NCBI GenBank assembly: GCA_914767715.1
Contig: OU612075.1
Coordinates: 15,996,001-16,060,000, forward strand
DNA length: 64,000 bases
Origin: Membranipora membranacea
Taxonomy: Eukaryota; Bryozoa; Gymnolaemata; Cheilostomatida; Membraniporidae
Reading direction: 5' to 3'
The translations under genes and the position numbers were made by a program. Shown piece after piece: positions 38,011 to 51,400 of the stretch. The first letter of the stretch is position 1. Every line of letters starts with the position of its first letter. The notes under the pieces are model-generated. The model saw nothing but the letters and a program-made list of their open reading frames with translations. It made no database searches and had not been told where the DNA came from.

Positions 38011-40299
38011 GTTTCTATGAGTAATAAACATAGTTTACCTTTATCAGGTGATGTTGTGGCTGCAGGAGATTTACGTTTGAGAGCCAGAGCTACTCTCTTA
38101 CTAGGGCTGATTATATCCTCCTCCCTGTTAATATATAATATTTAATTTATAATACAATAAAGTTTACAATACAATATATATACATAATATAATATAGTAT
38201 ATATGTTACAATATAATATACAATGTACAAACATTTACAATATATAAACATTATTTATATAGAAATAGAATAAGATGACACTCACTGATTGGTGCTTTGA
38301 AGGGGCCACTATCCAACATAGACAACAGCGATTTGATTGAGAAATAAAAGGTAGATTGTGCGACAAAACAATATGAAGAGGAGTTAAAAACTCTTCGACA
38401 TTTGGGGTCAGAGATTAAGTCTACAAGTCTAAGTCATCGAATGCATTCACGGCCAGCTGTGTCAGGGCCATTTTTTATAAGAGAACATTGAGGACAGTTT
38501 TCACATTTAAAGATAATTTACACATCTAAACGATATAACTTTATCTTAACACAAAATTCTGAAGCTAAAAGCTATTTCGCAGTCTCATGAAGGAAGGACG
38601 TTGAATAAGTGGATTGTAAACTGTAGGACTCCCAACATTTAAAGTACGGCGTCACAAAAAATGAATTATAAGCTTTTGCCTTGCATTGTGTCAGTAACTT
38701 CCAACTCTTTGATTGTACTTAATTATGACTTAGTTTATATTTGTTTGTTTAATTTTAAAACCCTCTCTCCAGAGATGTTTACATAAAATAAAAACTTTTA
38801 CTGGGTGCATAAAATTGCTATAAAGAGACCCCCTTGAATAAGGTAAGAACAAAAATAAACAAAAATCAATACTGACTGACTAATGTTATTTGTGTTACAC
38901 AGTATCGCTTGGCCTCGTTTATGTGTTCTACTATGTGTTTATGTATTTTTCTACTCACTCGGGGTTGATAAAGTCGTCACCACTTTGTTTCTTATCTCCG
39001 ACCTCGACAGCTGAGTCGGACTCTTTGTTAGCCTCCAGTTTAGGCTTTCCTCTGCTATCCACCGTCTTAAAGTCATTCCTGCTAGCCTGCAGTAAATTAG
39101 ACACAACAATTCTTTTAAGTTCACAAACCTCGCAAACCTCACGAAATTGAACATAGAAGTATGTAAGACCTTATGATCATCTATTTTTGTGTATAATATT
39201 GTTTTCACCATAGTGCAGAAAAGTTTTGAGAAACAAGTTTAATAACTTTATAGTCATGCAGCGCGTACCGCTAATACTACAGTCATGTATTTTGGCGACG
39301 AGTCTTATTTAGATAGTTTGAAACTATACAGAATCTGATGAGCACATATTCCTGAAACCTGCAAAAGTAGTTTTGAAAAGTTTTGAATAGGAACGAAAAC
39401 GTTTCAATAACGTGAAGATAAAATAACTCTTCACTTTATCAAGACTCCCACCTGAGCTAGCCAAAAGTAAGTGCTAGCTTACATTAAGTCAGACTCAAAC
39501 ATACTGAACTACACTCTAGCTAATATTAGCTCCTATAGGTTTATGACATATCAATAAAAGACTCACCGATCCTCTGCTGGGGCTGTAGATCAGATCTCTG
39601 GGCAGGTAGACGTCTTTGTTAGAGTTATTCTTATCCAGTCCAGTAAACAGTTTAGTAATCACAATGTTCCCACATGTCGATGTGACATCGATTTGAGGGC
39701 CAATCGATATACATAGGATGAGCATTTAGGTCAACTTCCGTTCGTGTTGGCACGCATTTCCTCATTCGAATTGGGGAACGGGAACTAGGATCGGCGGCGT
39801 AGATGAAAAGATAGCAATCTTAGTGACGCTGGTATTAAAACTTCAATATCATTATCATATGCAATTACCAGCAAAGTGTGAGCACTTAAACTACCTCCAA
39901 ATCCCAAGACTGACACACTAAGACTGTAGTAGACATTAATTCACGGCCCACATTACCACATACACATACACATACACAACTCAGTCTGTCTGTAACTCAC
40001 AGTGGCGATTTGGTCGAATAGCTCTTCTTTGTTATCAAGAGGCACCTGACGGCGTGTTTAGCCTGTCGAGAAGTGCCAATCTTCACCATACTCTGTAGTG
40101 TCTGTAACAGGTGCTCACAGGTGTACAGGAACTTCCCTTCAGTGTACTGCTAGTGTACATTAAAATCTGCAGAGCCGCAGAAGCTACAATCACACAATCA
40201 ATAGGATATTTAAACATTCGACAAATCGACAACGCAGATGTCCCTTTTTTATCTCAATTTGTTCCATCAAGTTAATTAAAAGGTTGATTAAAGTCAGAT

Positions 40300-40500
40300 G
40301 TCATATCACAGGCCACATCCCGAAGCATGGGCGGCAAAATATTATTTTGGGCTGCAATATCTGCTCTCTGTTTGCAGGCAGGTCGGAGCACACCTGGGGG
40401 CCAACCTAACCCAAGTAGACTGTAGTGGGATTCGAACCCACAACCTTCATCACTTACATTTTAAAGGACCGGCGCTCTAACCAACTGAGCTACCTACTAC
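40300..40500 (-). mobile_element. tRNA-derived SINE, copy 1
   Basis: The tRNA-like head at the right reads, on the minus strand, GGTAGCTCAGTTGGTTAGAG (A box) and GTGGGTTCGAATCCCAC (B box). The body contains CCCCCAGGTGTGCTCCGACC, also found in the copies at 44276-44494 and (diverged) 50379-50545. It is inserted between PDS5-like exons. Confidence 0.8.
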
Positions 40501-40664
40501 CTCAAGCTAAAGTCTTATTTTAAGGAGCATGCATCAGTAATCCCATAACAGAGAGATAGATAGATATACTCACAGACAGTGTCGTTCTCGTGTTTTAGGA
40601 ACTAAGTAAGATTATTGAAGGTGGCCTCAGAATCGAAAGCTTGTGGATACTCCGGTGCTATACA

Positions 40665-42100
40665 CTGTAAAGAGCAAAATCAGCACTTGATATTTTCTCT
40701 CAGAACTTGACTAATAATAATGGTAATAATAAATTAGAAAGAGTGAGAGTTGACTATCAGAGTCCCAGGCTTGAATCCAGACACTTCAAGGTGTTAAAAT
40801 TTGGTGGTGATTATGATAGAGTTAACTAGCTGGATCTATTTAGAAACAGTCCCAGGATTGAATCCTGATATTTTCAGGTGTTAAAAATTGTTGGTGATCT
40901 AGGAAAACATTGCATGTACCAAGTTTAATGAAAAATGATGATCAAATATTACTGCTTTCTCCCCAAGGCATGTCTCTTCTCACTCAAATTCAAAGGTACT
41001 GGTAAAAGACAACTACAATACAAAGCTCACACTGAGAAAAAAAGGAATTGAATTATGATTAAATGCCGATAAATGTTTTTTGTCACAGATAGCATAGGAT
41101 GGATGGATAGAGGATACTGCAAGCAAAGCATCAGGTAATTAGGTTCAGGCAGAAATGGAAATGGCTCAAAAAAAGGAATATTTTGAGGGACATCTCTCTG
41201 TATTTATTGTTCAAGCCATTGAACTCAGTTTCAATAGACTGAGTCCTCTGAAATGAGTTGGTATTGTGGCGGAATCGTCTATTTTCATCTTTGAGTTGGG
41301 GATAAATGAAGGGGCTGAGGTGGTAGTGGTCCTTACAAGCTGCAATAAACAACAGAAAATCGATATTTTAGACCACAGTCCGCAAAAATGCCTTTTGAGT
41401 AGATTGGGCAAGAAAAAAAGGGAGCTCAAGTTGTAGTCTCATTATTCAGCAAATAGAGGGCACACAATAATGGTCATTTGGACAGCACATTTGACGTTAT
41501 GCAAAAGTTGCGAAAAATATTAGCTGTATTCGAGAGTCCACTGTTTTCGCAATATGCAAGCTAATTTGTTGAAAGTCAATATGTATGACATTTGAAGTGT
41601 ACTCTAAGGGAAAATCATAATTAATTTTGTTTCAAGCCTATGATCTGTTCTGAATTAATGATTGAAGTTTCACATATTTTCACGGCTTCACAAAAAAAAA
41701 TGCGTTGTATGACATGACGTAAAAATTCAGTTTAGACTAGTCATATACCAAAGAAAATCAAATTTTACTATGAACTCAATCTCTAAGTATACATTCCACC
41801 TGTTTTGAATTTTCTTGCAATTAATTTGACTCCTCCATCTGCTTTGACAAAAACAGCATTTTCTGCCTCATTTCCTCCCTTTAATGACACAACGTCATCG
41901 AATCAAGTTTTTGTTCAGGTATTCATTTTCAGTAGCTCGGCAGCTTTCCAACGGTATATGATATGTTGATATTCGGATCGGTCTTTGACATTACCTTATT
42001 GTGAATATGGTAAATTCACGCACCCTGACACAATTAATTATCTGGTCTCCAAGAGCGAACAAACGGTCATAAATACTTAATCCCTATACTTGCAGTTCCC
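40665..42100. other. Intergenic region before the transporter gene
   Basis: No supported gene. Contains an interspersed repeat at 41200-41420 (relative of 24003-24285). Two short similar phrases, CCAGGCTTGAATCC and CCCAGGATTGAATCC at about 40765 and 40851, suggest a small local duplication. Confidence 0.5.
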
Positions 42101-42107
42101 TATGTCG

Positions 42108-42403
42108 CAACTGTAATGGTTTTATAGTAAAATCACAGATATCACTGATATATCCTTACTCTGTGGTAAAATGAAGGTATAGCACCTGGTTATATTGTTC
42201 ATGCTTCATTAACATTGCATTCTCCACATAATAAAGATTAGATATCAAATGACGAATACAGACAGTTGACATTTGAGAGTGTGTAACGTTATAAATCATC
42301 TATTCCCTCTATGGTCATGGTAATGATTTTACAGTAAAATGAAGGTATAGCTCCTGGTTTCAGTTTTCACAATTCATTTACATTACATCATCCACAAAAG
42401 AGT
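42108..42403. repeat. Tandem duplication of the transporter's upstream region
   Basis: Two copies, about 42108-42240 and 42312-42403, share GTAATGGTTTTATAGTAAAAT-like, AATGAAGGTATAGC.CCTGGTT, TTCAT.AACATT and CCACA phrases. The second ends 15 bp before the start codon. It may have doubled promoter or 5' UTR elements. Confidence 0.65.
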
Positions 42404-42417
42404 GATCAAAATATCAA

Positions 42418-45400
42418 ATGGCAGCAGACAGCGAACTCACTCAACTCATACCACAATCCAGATTACAAGATAAGAAGGCATACCCAGGGCAATCTACTGG
42501 ACAAGATGAAGATATTCCTACAGACAGTTCTGGTGACAAGATCTTATCTGCGCGGAAACAAGTATTTCTAATGATGACTCTGCTTTCCTTGCATGCCTGC
42601 ATTATATGTACAGACTCCATACTATATCCTTTCTTTGGCTCGACAGCTAAAGAAAGGGACTTAGATGAGACTAAGATTGGAATTGTTTATGCTTCTTATG
42701 AGGTGATGAGGTTTATTGCTGCCCCAATCTACGGGTCAATAGTAAGTACATACGTGTGTGACGCAAATTGGGTTGTGTATTTTTTGCTGCATCTATTTTT
42801 GACTTCAGAATTCAGACTGTCCTGACCATCCTCTCTCTAGTATTGAATCCATTAAGAAAATGTGAAGCTTTATATTCATTTAAAAAAAATTGATATTGTA
42901 GTGTGACCTTCAGTGATGACTGACTGGTCTGAGATAGGTGTTTTGTATCTGCTCAAGAAAGTATTAGGGTGATTTGGGGGTTCTGCGCATGGTTAGCTGT
43001 AGTGTTTGTTTATAATCCAGCTATTAGTGACCCTACAACACCTCATTTAAAAGTTGAATGTTCTTGTTTAAAATATACAAATAGGTTATACTCTTGACAT
43101 ATGACTCATCATGTGGAATTATATAAGATCAATTTTGTCAATTCATTTTAGATATCAGTGATGAAACCGAAGGCTATGTGTTTTCTTGGGAGCATCTCTT
43201 GCGGTGTTGGTATAGTCTTATTTGGGTGAGTGGCAAGTTACAAAAGTTTCTATTTTTTGACACCTCTACAAAAGAATCCTCAAGGTTTACTCCCTGATCA
43301 CAAATTTATATCTAGTTTTTTTATTGTTTTTACTATAAATTAGGTGTTAAACAAAGAGTTTTCCATAATGGCTGATAAAAATTCAGGGGTTCAGCCAGAT
43401 AGTCTGAAGACGAGGATGACAGCTGTCCCAATTGACATACATCATGAGCACATGATCAGCACAGCGCCTGCTGTCGAGCATAATCTCAAACATACCCGAC
43501 AAGTCTCCCTTTTTGGTAGGGAGCCTCCCAGTTTTTAGGGGTATTTTCCACCTCCTCCCTATCTCCCTTTTTCCTCCCTTTTCTCAGCTTCCCTCACCCA
43601 GAAGACTTTTAAGCTTCTCGTTGCAAGAAAAACTATGTTTTCCTACCCCCCCCCCCCCCAGTACATATAACTATATATAATTGCCTATTAACATACTATC
43701 TCTCCTCGTTCGGATAAAGTGCAACAATATAATTTGTAAAATCAGGTAAAATTAGGCATTTCATAATATGAACGCTCTAGTGTTGGCTTAAAGTAAATGA
43801 CAACAAGGGCCAGATTACACCTTCACTGCGGGACGCGCAGAGTGGTACTCCGTGTCGGGACTTTGTCCGCGGAGACCTCCTGATTTCTGGGTCTACCAAC
43901 TTGTCATGTATGATCTCAAAGGCACTCAGCAAGACCAGCCAAGTGATTTTAATAATCTATATTCAAAGCATGTTTACACCAGCAATTATTCTTAACGCAG
44001 CTTTTTGTTAAAATATCATTGGCTTTTAATTTTACATAGGCATGGCCCTAGAATTCTATCCCTATTTCAGATAGGGATAGAAAATGTGCGATAAATATGT
44101 CAAAGTATTGTCATCTAAAAGTGGGGTAACTGCTCTCATCATTGGCAGGTTTGGATGAGGCTTTTTCGTAACCCTTTGAGATGCAATTTTAAACCTATCT
44201 TTGGATAACTCGAGTAACTTTGTTAGTACTTGTTGGTTAAAAAATGTTAGTTAAAAGCTCGCTCACTCACTCACCGCATCCCAAAAAAAGAGTAGCGAGA
44301 TAGGGGTGCCTTAGGGGCTAGGCCACAATGTCTGCGCCAATTTGCTCTCAGGTTGTAGGTAGGTCGGAGCACACCTGGGGGTCCAACAATCCACAGTAGT
44401 GAGTGGACTTCAGTGGGATTTGTACTCACAACCTTTAACACTTGCGCGCTGAAGACCAGCGCTCTAGCCAACTGAGCCTCCTCCTACTCCTCGTAGTTCC
44501 TTGTACAGTAATGTATGAAGTAATAGCAGCAGTAGTGCTTCTCTTGAACTGAAAACCCGGTTGACAATCTGTTAAATGCCTTAGTTGGAACGAAAGCACC
44601 TATATCTTTCTCTAGACTTTCCCACGGCAGGTAAAACCAAAATAGGCCAATAGTTGGTACAAACATTTGTACCACTGTTTTTGTTTAGGGTTTTCCACAG
44701 GCAATCTTAAGGTTATCTGGGAAAATAGATTTTTGATGAATAAATTATCAACACAAATTAAAATTGGGATTGTGAAAGGGATAAACAAGAAAATAATTTT
44801 TTGAGAATGCAATTTTCGTTAAGAAATGTTTAACATAGAGTAAAGTTTTTTTACCTACAAACAATCATTTCTCATCTTTTGTAGAGTATTTTACTATGTT
44901 CCTGATCAGCTGTTCTTCCCACTTTGTATGCTGTCTCGAATTATAGTAGGAAATGGTTCAGTAATGTTGACTGTGGCAATGACAAGTACTCTAATGGTTA
45001 CAACAAGTTTCAGTTCTTCTACTATTATAGTGAGTGATATCAGTTCTCAGTTATGGGCTGCAAGGCACACTTACTACTGTAATACCTCACTTATAAGGCA
45101 CCAGCCTTATAAGTGAAGCACCTCCCTCGAAAAAAATTAAAATGCTCTAGTTAAAAGGCACCGCACAGCTATAAGGCACCCCTCTGGAAAAAAAACTGAC
45201 CTGGGCGGGAATTGAACCCGCAACTTTGTGTTTACAAGACAGACGCTCTATCAACGTCCGAGTCAAATATAGAAATGTGTCAAATGATAGCCGCGCCTAT
45301 ATGCTCCACTCTTAGAGGCGCCTTCATCTATAAGGCACGCCTTATAGGTGAGGTATTACGGTAACACCATCATATCACACCACATCAATTAGTTAGCAAA

Positions 45401-48400
45401 TTCAATCCATTCATCATCACAGTGATAAAAGTAATATGTCATGATAGTAATGTATGAATCATTTTTACAATTATTAACCTCTGACCCCACAATCATTTCT
45501 ACATCTCCATAATATGCATACTATAGTATATTCTTAGAACATGAATCAGTAAGTTTAAACAGAGACTGTAGGAAATACTATCACTTACTCTGTCCTTACT
45601 CTGTCCTTACTCTGTGATATGATTATCTCTAGTCTCCTGTTTAAACATATACAGGACTACACATTTATTTCAACCTTTCACTATAAGCTACATCCCCATT
45701 CTAAATTACTCTATAACAATCACACACTGCATCAGCCTGCATTCAACATTCACAACAAACTACTATTGTGATTGGAAAGGACAATCCATCTCTTTATTGA
45801 AGGAGTAAGACTCACTACGTTACTTACTATTCTGGGGTATAATAGAGTTATCTTAGATCACATGGCAGCATTCCAGCAACCAAAAAGATTTACAACTAGG
45901 AACTTAACCTTAACGCCCTCCTCCCCACTATTTTGAAATTACTGCTCACAGCTCCCACAATACAGTTTGCTTCTGACAAAAAGCTCTCAATTCATGAGCG
46001 CATGGATACATGTCCATCAAATTATGGACACTGTCAGCAAGCATGTCAAACTCTACGAATCGCCACAAGAGAAACCCTTGGCTTATTCAGGATTTAATAT
46101 GACTTATCACTCTTACGCACAATACTACAGTTATTCAAAGGTACATCAGCACCGTCCAAAACCCAGGTAAAACAACTCAATAATTCAGAAACAAGGCCAA
46201 AATTCGTAACTATGAAAATATAAACTCATACATGTAGTGACCAATAAGAACACAACAACACTACATTCACAGCTGAAAGTGCTAAGCGTGTCCTCTGGAG
46301 AAATTTTTAAAAAACTTGACTTGTTTTATGACTTGTAGATACCATTGCGTCATCCTTTAACCCTTCTATCCATCGATATGTTCTTCAAATTATTATTCTC
46401 TGACTATATTGAAACACCAATGCTACAAAAAAACAAGTCTAAGCAGAATAATCCTATTATTATGCAGACTTAATCATTATTATAAGCCTACTCAACTGAC
46501 TAAGACATTCTGAAACATTCTGAACATCTGAAAAAAAACCATTCAGAGCCCCCCCCCCCCTCCCCACCCTTTTAATAACTGATTAAACCATATAATAGCC
46601 CACCAATCATTGTAAATGACTCATATCCTTCTTAGCTCACCAAGTTATGAAAGTCAGTGATGAGTTCTGATCTAATTATTTACCAATTTCAATAATAAAT
46701 AATGGATAAATAATCAAACTCAGTGGTAATAATTATTCATAGCTTTTATGGCTGGGTTTGAAGTGATCATCAAAACATTAATAACAAACTTGTTTGGCTA
46801 ATCCCATATTTATGGTTTCAGTTAATCTCATGACACTTGTTACAGGGCATAATTGAGGGAACACTAGCTTTTGGATATGTTAGTGGACCAGCTCTTGGAA
46901 TAGCGCTATTTAAGGTAATAAAAAACACAATTGTACTCAAAGGCCCTGGAAATCAAGTCTTCTGTTGCCTCTAAACTTGGATCACTGGCAGATGAATTCA
47001 ACAAGATCTGGCCCATTGATATGAATTCTGGTTCTCTGAATAATAATTGGTTTATCCAGGTACAGCTGATTTTTAGTTTGGGCAATCCATTTTTTGCATA
47101 GTATTATTCTTTGCAAAAAATCTGGCTGTTAACTGGAATATGCAAAATAAACCCTATTATGCGCATTGGTTATTTTTTAATAGGTTTCTGCTTGAAAATT
47201 TCTTGTAAAATGATAAATTAAGATTAAGATATAAAATGCAGCGGCGTGGTCTGATATTCCAAGCCAAACATGTGGAGACTCGAGTGACGACCACCCAATT
47301 AAACAAAGCTGAGACTACCCCGATCCAACCATCGACCGGGAAGCCCCATCTACCAAATGCCCCCTACACACCAGCCCTGTTGAACCCACAAACGCAAACG
47401 TCAAAACGTCGCAATCTAGCGTTCCACTAACGTTGCAACTAAGGGTTTTTATAACGTCCCAAACCCACAAACGTCGCAATAGCTCGAACCCACTAACATC
47501 GCAAATGTCGCAACTCAACTAAAATGCTGAGTTGTCTTCTCCTTTGATGCAAATTGGTGATGATGATACACGGTGGGGAATTGAATATCAACATTATATA
47601 TTGTGCTATGGATAATTGTTGAGTATTTTTCAGGTTATTTGAATCATTTTTTTCACATTTTATTGTTACCTCAGAATCAATTAATGCTGTCATAAAAAGG
47701 ACGCTAATCAACATCTAGAAGATATAGTGACATACCAATTGGTAGAGGATACGGATTTCAAAACACTATGGGAGTTGAAATATTAAGGATATTGTACCGA
47801 TTTCTATCAGAGAAAAGCTTTGAACTTCCTAGGACCATGACAAAACTTGTTACCTCAGAATTCATTACTGTTGTCTTATACTGGATGCTTATCAGGGTTT
47901 AGCACAAGTAAGACGAATGTTTGATATAGGCTATGCTTGAAGTATGCTTTTACACTACTTGGAATACCAGAAATGGGAAAAAAAAATTAAACCATTTATG
48001 CATGAACCGCTTCATCTCTTTATGACTTATCCTTTATCTACTGACTAAGGAGCTTTTCCCAAGATGAAACTTCATGGTTTTCATATAAATTTGATGATAA
48101 TAAAACCTATACTGGATACCAAATGATGCATTAGCATACTATAGGTGGCTATTTTAGAACATTGCATTGCGTAATAGCAATTGTGTTTTCATCACTCTGT
48201 AATCTAGAGTGCTCGAGCACCTTTGAACAAGATTTTGAGCATGTCGTTTTTCAATGTTTTCAGTCTTACTAATATTTGAATGTACCACTATAGGTTGTAG
48301 ACTGAAACGCAGTTTGTAAACTCAAATCATGGTCGAAGAAATTTGAGTTTTTGGCAGGATCTTGACTGTGGACAGCAGGTCAATGATAGTGCAACTGCAA

Positions 48401-51400
48401 ATTTACAGAATTTAATATCGCTCTGTGACCAAGGGGCTCATTGTTAATGGCCATGGTTATATCTTATATATGAGTTTCCTTATGAAATTCAAGTCAAATT
48501 CTAAATTCTCAATATACTCTGGTTTGGGAATTCCATAGATATGCATTATTGGATCTGTAATACTACGTCTTGGTAGAGCATGGCAAACAGTAGCCTGTCT
48601 TGACAAGTATTGCTAGAAGGAGAGGGAACCCCTCCGGCAAAGCTTGTCAAAACAGGGTAAGGAGCCAGCAGATGAATTTTTTGAGCTATCGTGATTTGCT
48701 TGTTTAGTAATGAAATCAATTGATAAAATTTGCAGTTCAACTATGCCTGGGTACCCAAAAGCCATTATCCTACCTCTAAGTATGTAACCTTGTTTTTTCT
48801 ATCTAGCCAGCAGGTGAAACAGTGTCTATCTATTCTACCTATACATACAGTGGGCTGCCTACTACCTATGGTATTGAGGAGGGGTCAATGAATAAAATAA
48901 AAAAGAGCTAAGTAGATCTGTTGTAGCCATATTCTACTGATTTTCCATTGTGTTAAACAAATCAAACATGATCAGCCAACGCCTACATCATATATATATA
49001 TATAAATATACATAAATATATGTGTGTATATATACAGGACAAAATATTCACATGGCACACAATATTGTCTAGGCACACAGGTTTTTGTTTCCATTGATCA
49101 AACTTCACAATAAATATGCTCAGGGCTCTCAGATGTTAGTTCATGTACATCTGTTTGTAACCAAGATTCATTTATGTCCAACCAGGGAGAATACACTTAC
49201 TGTCTACCATAACATTTTATCTCATAAGTAGGATGTAGAAAAATAGTTATGAGTTATCCTATTTTAATTTGTGAGGGATCATGGGAATGATGTGACATTT
49301 TTTTTATCAATGGATTCAGGCTATGTCAGCAAGAGGAAAAAATATAGCACTCAATCCACCTGTGTCAATACCTCTTGACGCCTTCAACCATTGGCTACAT
49401 CAAACATTAAGGTAAATTACAATTTGGTATGTCACTTTATCTGCTAGATGTTGGTTAGCATCCCTTTTATGACAGCATTGATGGATTCTGAGGGAACAAT
49501 AAAAAAAGTGAAAAAGATGATTCAAATAACCTGAAAAATCCTCAACAATTATCCATAGCACAATATATAACATTGATATTCAATTCCCCACCGTGTTTCC
49601 AAAATCCTATGCTCCTCTCTACTTCTCGCAACAAATCATCATCACCAATTTGCATCAAATGAGAAGACAACTCGGCATTTCTGTTGAGTTGCGACATTTG
49701 CAACGTTAGTGGGTTCGAGCTATTGCGACGTTTAAAAAATTACGACGTTTGTGGGTTTGCGACGTTATAAAAACCCTTCGTTGCGACGTTTTTGGGATTG
49801 CAACGTTAGTGGAATGCTAGATTGCGACGTTTTGACGTTTGCGGGTTCAACAAGCCGCCTCCCACAAAGCCTCCACCAGCCGACCCGCAGCCCCGACGGC
49901 CAGCACCCCTCCTCACCCATTAGGTAACTGTTGGACTGTTGACTACCTTTAACACTCAATATTGCATTGGTGCATTACACCGTATTGTTATATCATGATA
50001 ATGATACAATCTAGCTAGACTATATCATGTTTTTCTAATTCGTTTTTATGCTAGATCGGTGGCTATGTCTTTTGCTTCACAGTGATAGGAGGTTTAACAA
50101 CACTACTATCACTTCTGATACTTCTAACAGTGCCAAGTTTTAGTGAGTTGTTACTAACACTTTTGGCCACTTTCCATATGTATGTTTTGATGTCTAAATT
50201 AATTGCAGAGGTTACCTAAGATTGATATTTATACATGAAGCAATAGAGACCTTGAAATTTTTTATTGTACAACTTGCTAGCAGTTCTCACTCTCAACATC
50301 ACTGAGTGCACAGTAATGCATGTAGCTCAGTCAAACTTTGGGCTAGTTCAATCAAGAACAAATCAAAAAGTAGGAGTAGGAAACAGCTTAGTTGCTTGGG
50401 CAAGTGTTGGATGTCCCGGTTTTGAATCCCGTTGGAGTCTACTGGGCTTGGCCAATGGTGTGCTCCCACCTGCCCGAAAACTGAAAGTGGCTGCACCCTG
50501 AAAGCATGGCTATTATTCAGTCACTCTCCGTCTCCAGACTGAGACATATATTGTGACTTTGACTAGCAGAAAATGTATCTTGTTCTAATTATTGATGAGA
50601 TTCCTTCCCTCATTGAAAGTGTTTTTAACATAATTATGTACGGATGTACCTACATTTTTCCTGTATTTAGGTGATGAGACCGGAACAACTAAACATGGAG
50701 TAAAGAGTTTTCTGTGCTTGCTCAGCATCCCAGGAGTGTTTATTGGTGGATTCTTGACCATGGCTGTTACGAAATTTTGTAGTAATGTGATATACCCCTT
50801 CATAGGTAATTGGCTTATTGTTGAGGTGAGTTGATAGAAATTTGGGTATTTTAAATTTAGTCATTGAATAAGATAAGAGAAAAAATGTATAGTTGGGTTG
50901 TCATTTGTCTTATTAATTTTAGTCAGATGACTTGATGCGGTCTTGTGAAAATACCTGTCATCTAGTTTGCAACAGCTATCATGATTAGTTATCTAATTTT
51001 CCTGTAGAAGTAGGTTTCTCCTGAGACTAATTTATCTATTATTTGTATGGGATAGTGTCCATGTGACATTAAGTTTGTGGAAATACGAAATTCAGAGTTA
51101 CTTGACATCCCAAAAGGCTGAATCACTATGATCCCATGTTGCGATTTCGTAAGGATTTCGGGAGTAATCACCCCATGGAAATGACATTAAAGTCACTTTC
51201 AGATTGTGACGAATGACTTTTTGGACGAATAACCATCAAATAATCATACAGTGTTAATTCTATCCATTTCCTAATTGACGGCGTGGCTGAATGGTTAGCC
51301 GCTTGCACACAATACCTTCAAAGGGATTAGACGTGAGAGACAGTCCCGGCCGAGGTAGATGTTTTTCATGTTTATTCCATCATGGGAATGGGTAGAATCC

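Larger units (their letters stand above)
36865..40664 (-). pseudogene. PDS5: PDS5-like cohesin regulator, internally deleted copy
   Basis: Minus-strand pieces in order: 40664-40574 (YPQAFDSEATFNNL, TAG stop, FLKHENDTV); about 40155-40001 (TSRQAKHAVRCL, frameshift, DNKEELFDQIAT); about 39690-39567 (KLFTGLDKNNSNKDVYLPRD); 39086-38959; 38124-38039; 37528-37332; and 36906-36865 (ends RASARKK, stop). The first two match HEAT-repeat regions of PDS5 (..RQAKYAI.C..., family knowledge). The third matches the FTQPDKNFSNTKNYLPPE region that in PDS5 lies hundreds of residues later. So most of the protein is missing between pieces two and three. The third piece lacks a splice acceptor. The last five pieces are splice-phase consistent and encode the basic, disordered tail. 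PDS5 binds cohesin on chromatin. The nonsense codon, frameshift and deletion argue for a decayed copy, though the tail could still be transcribed. Confidence 0.65.

Noticed and set aside
42418-42825. 135-codon frame as a single-exon gene
   Set aside because: The frame runs through a GTAAGT donor at 42742; splicing there joins in phase to the transporter's second exon.
45188-45258. Annotating a working tRNA-Thr (TGT)
   Set aside because: Acceptor and anticodon stems each have a mismatch and the sequence is inside a MITE; reported as tRNA-like only.
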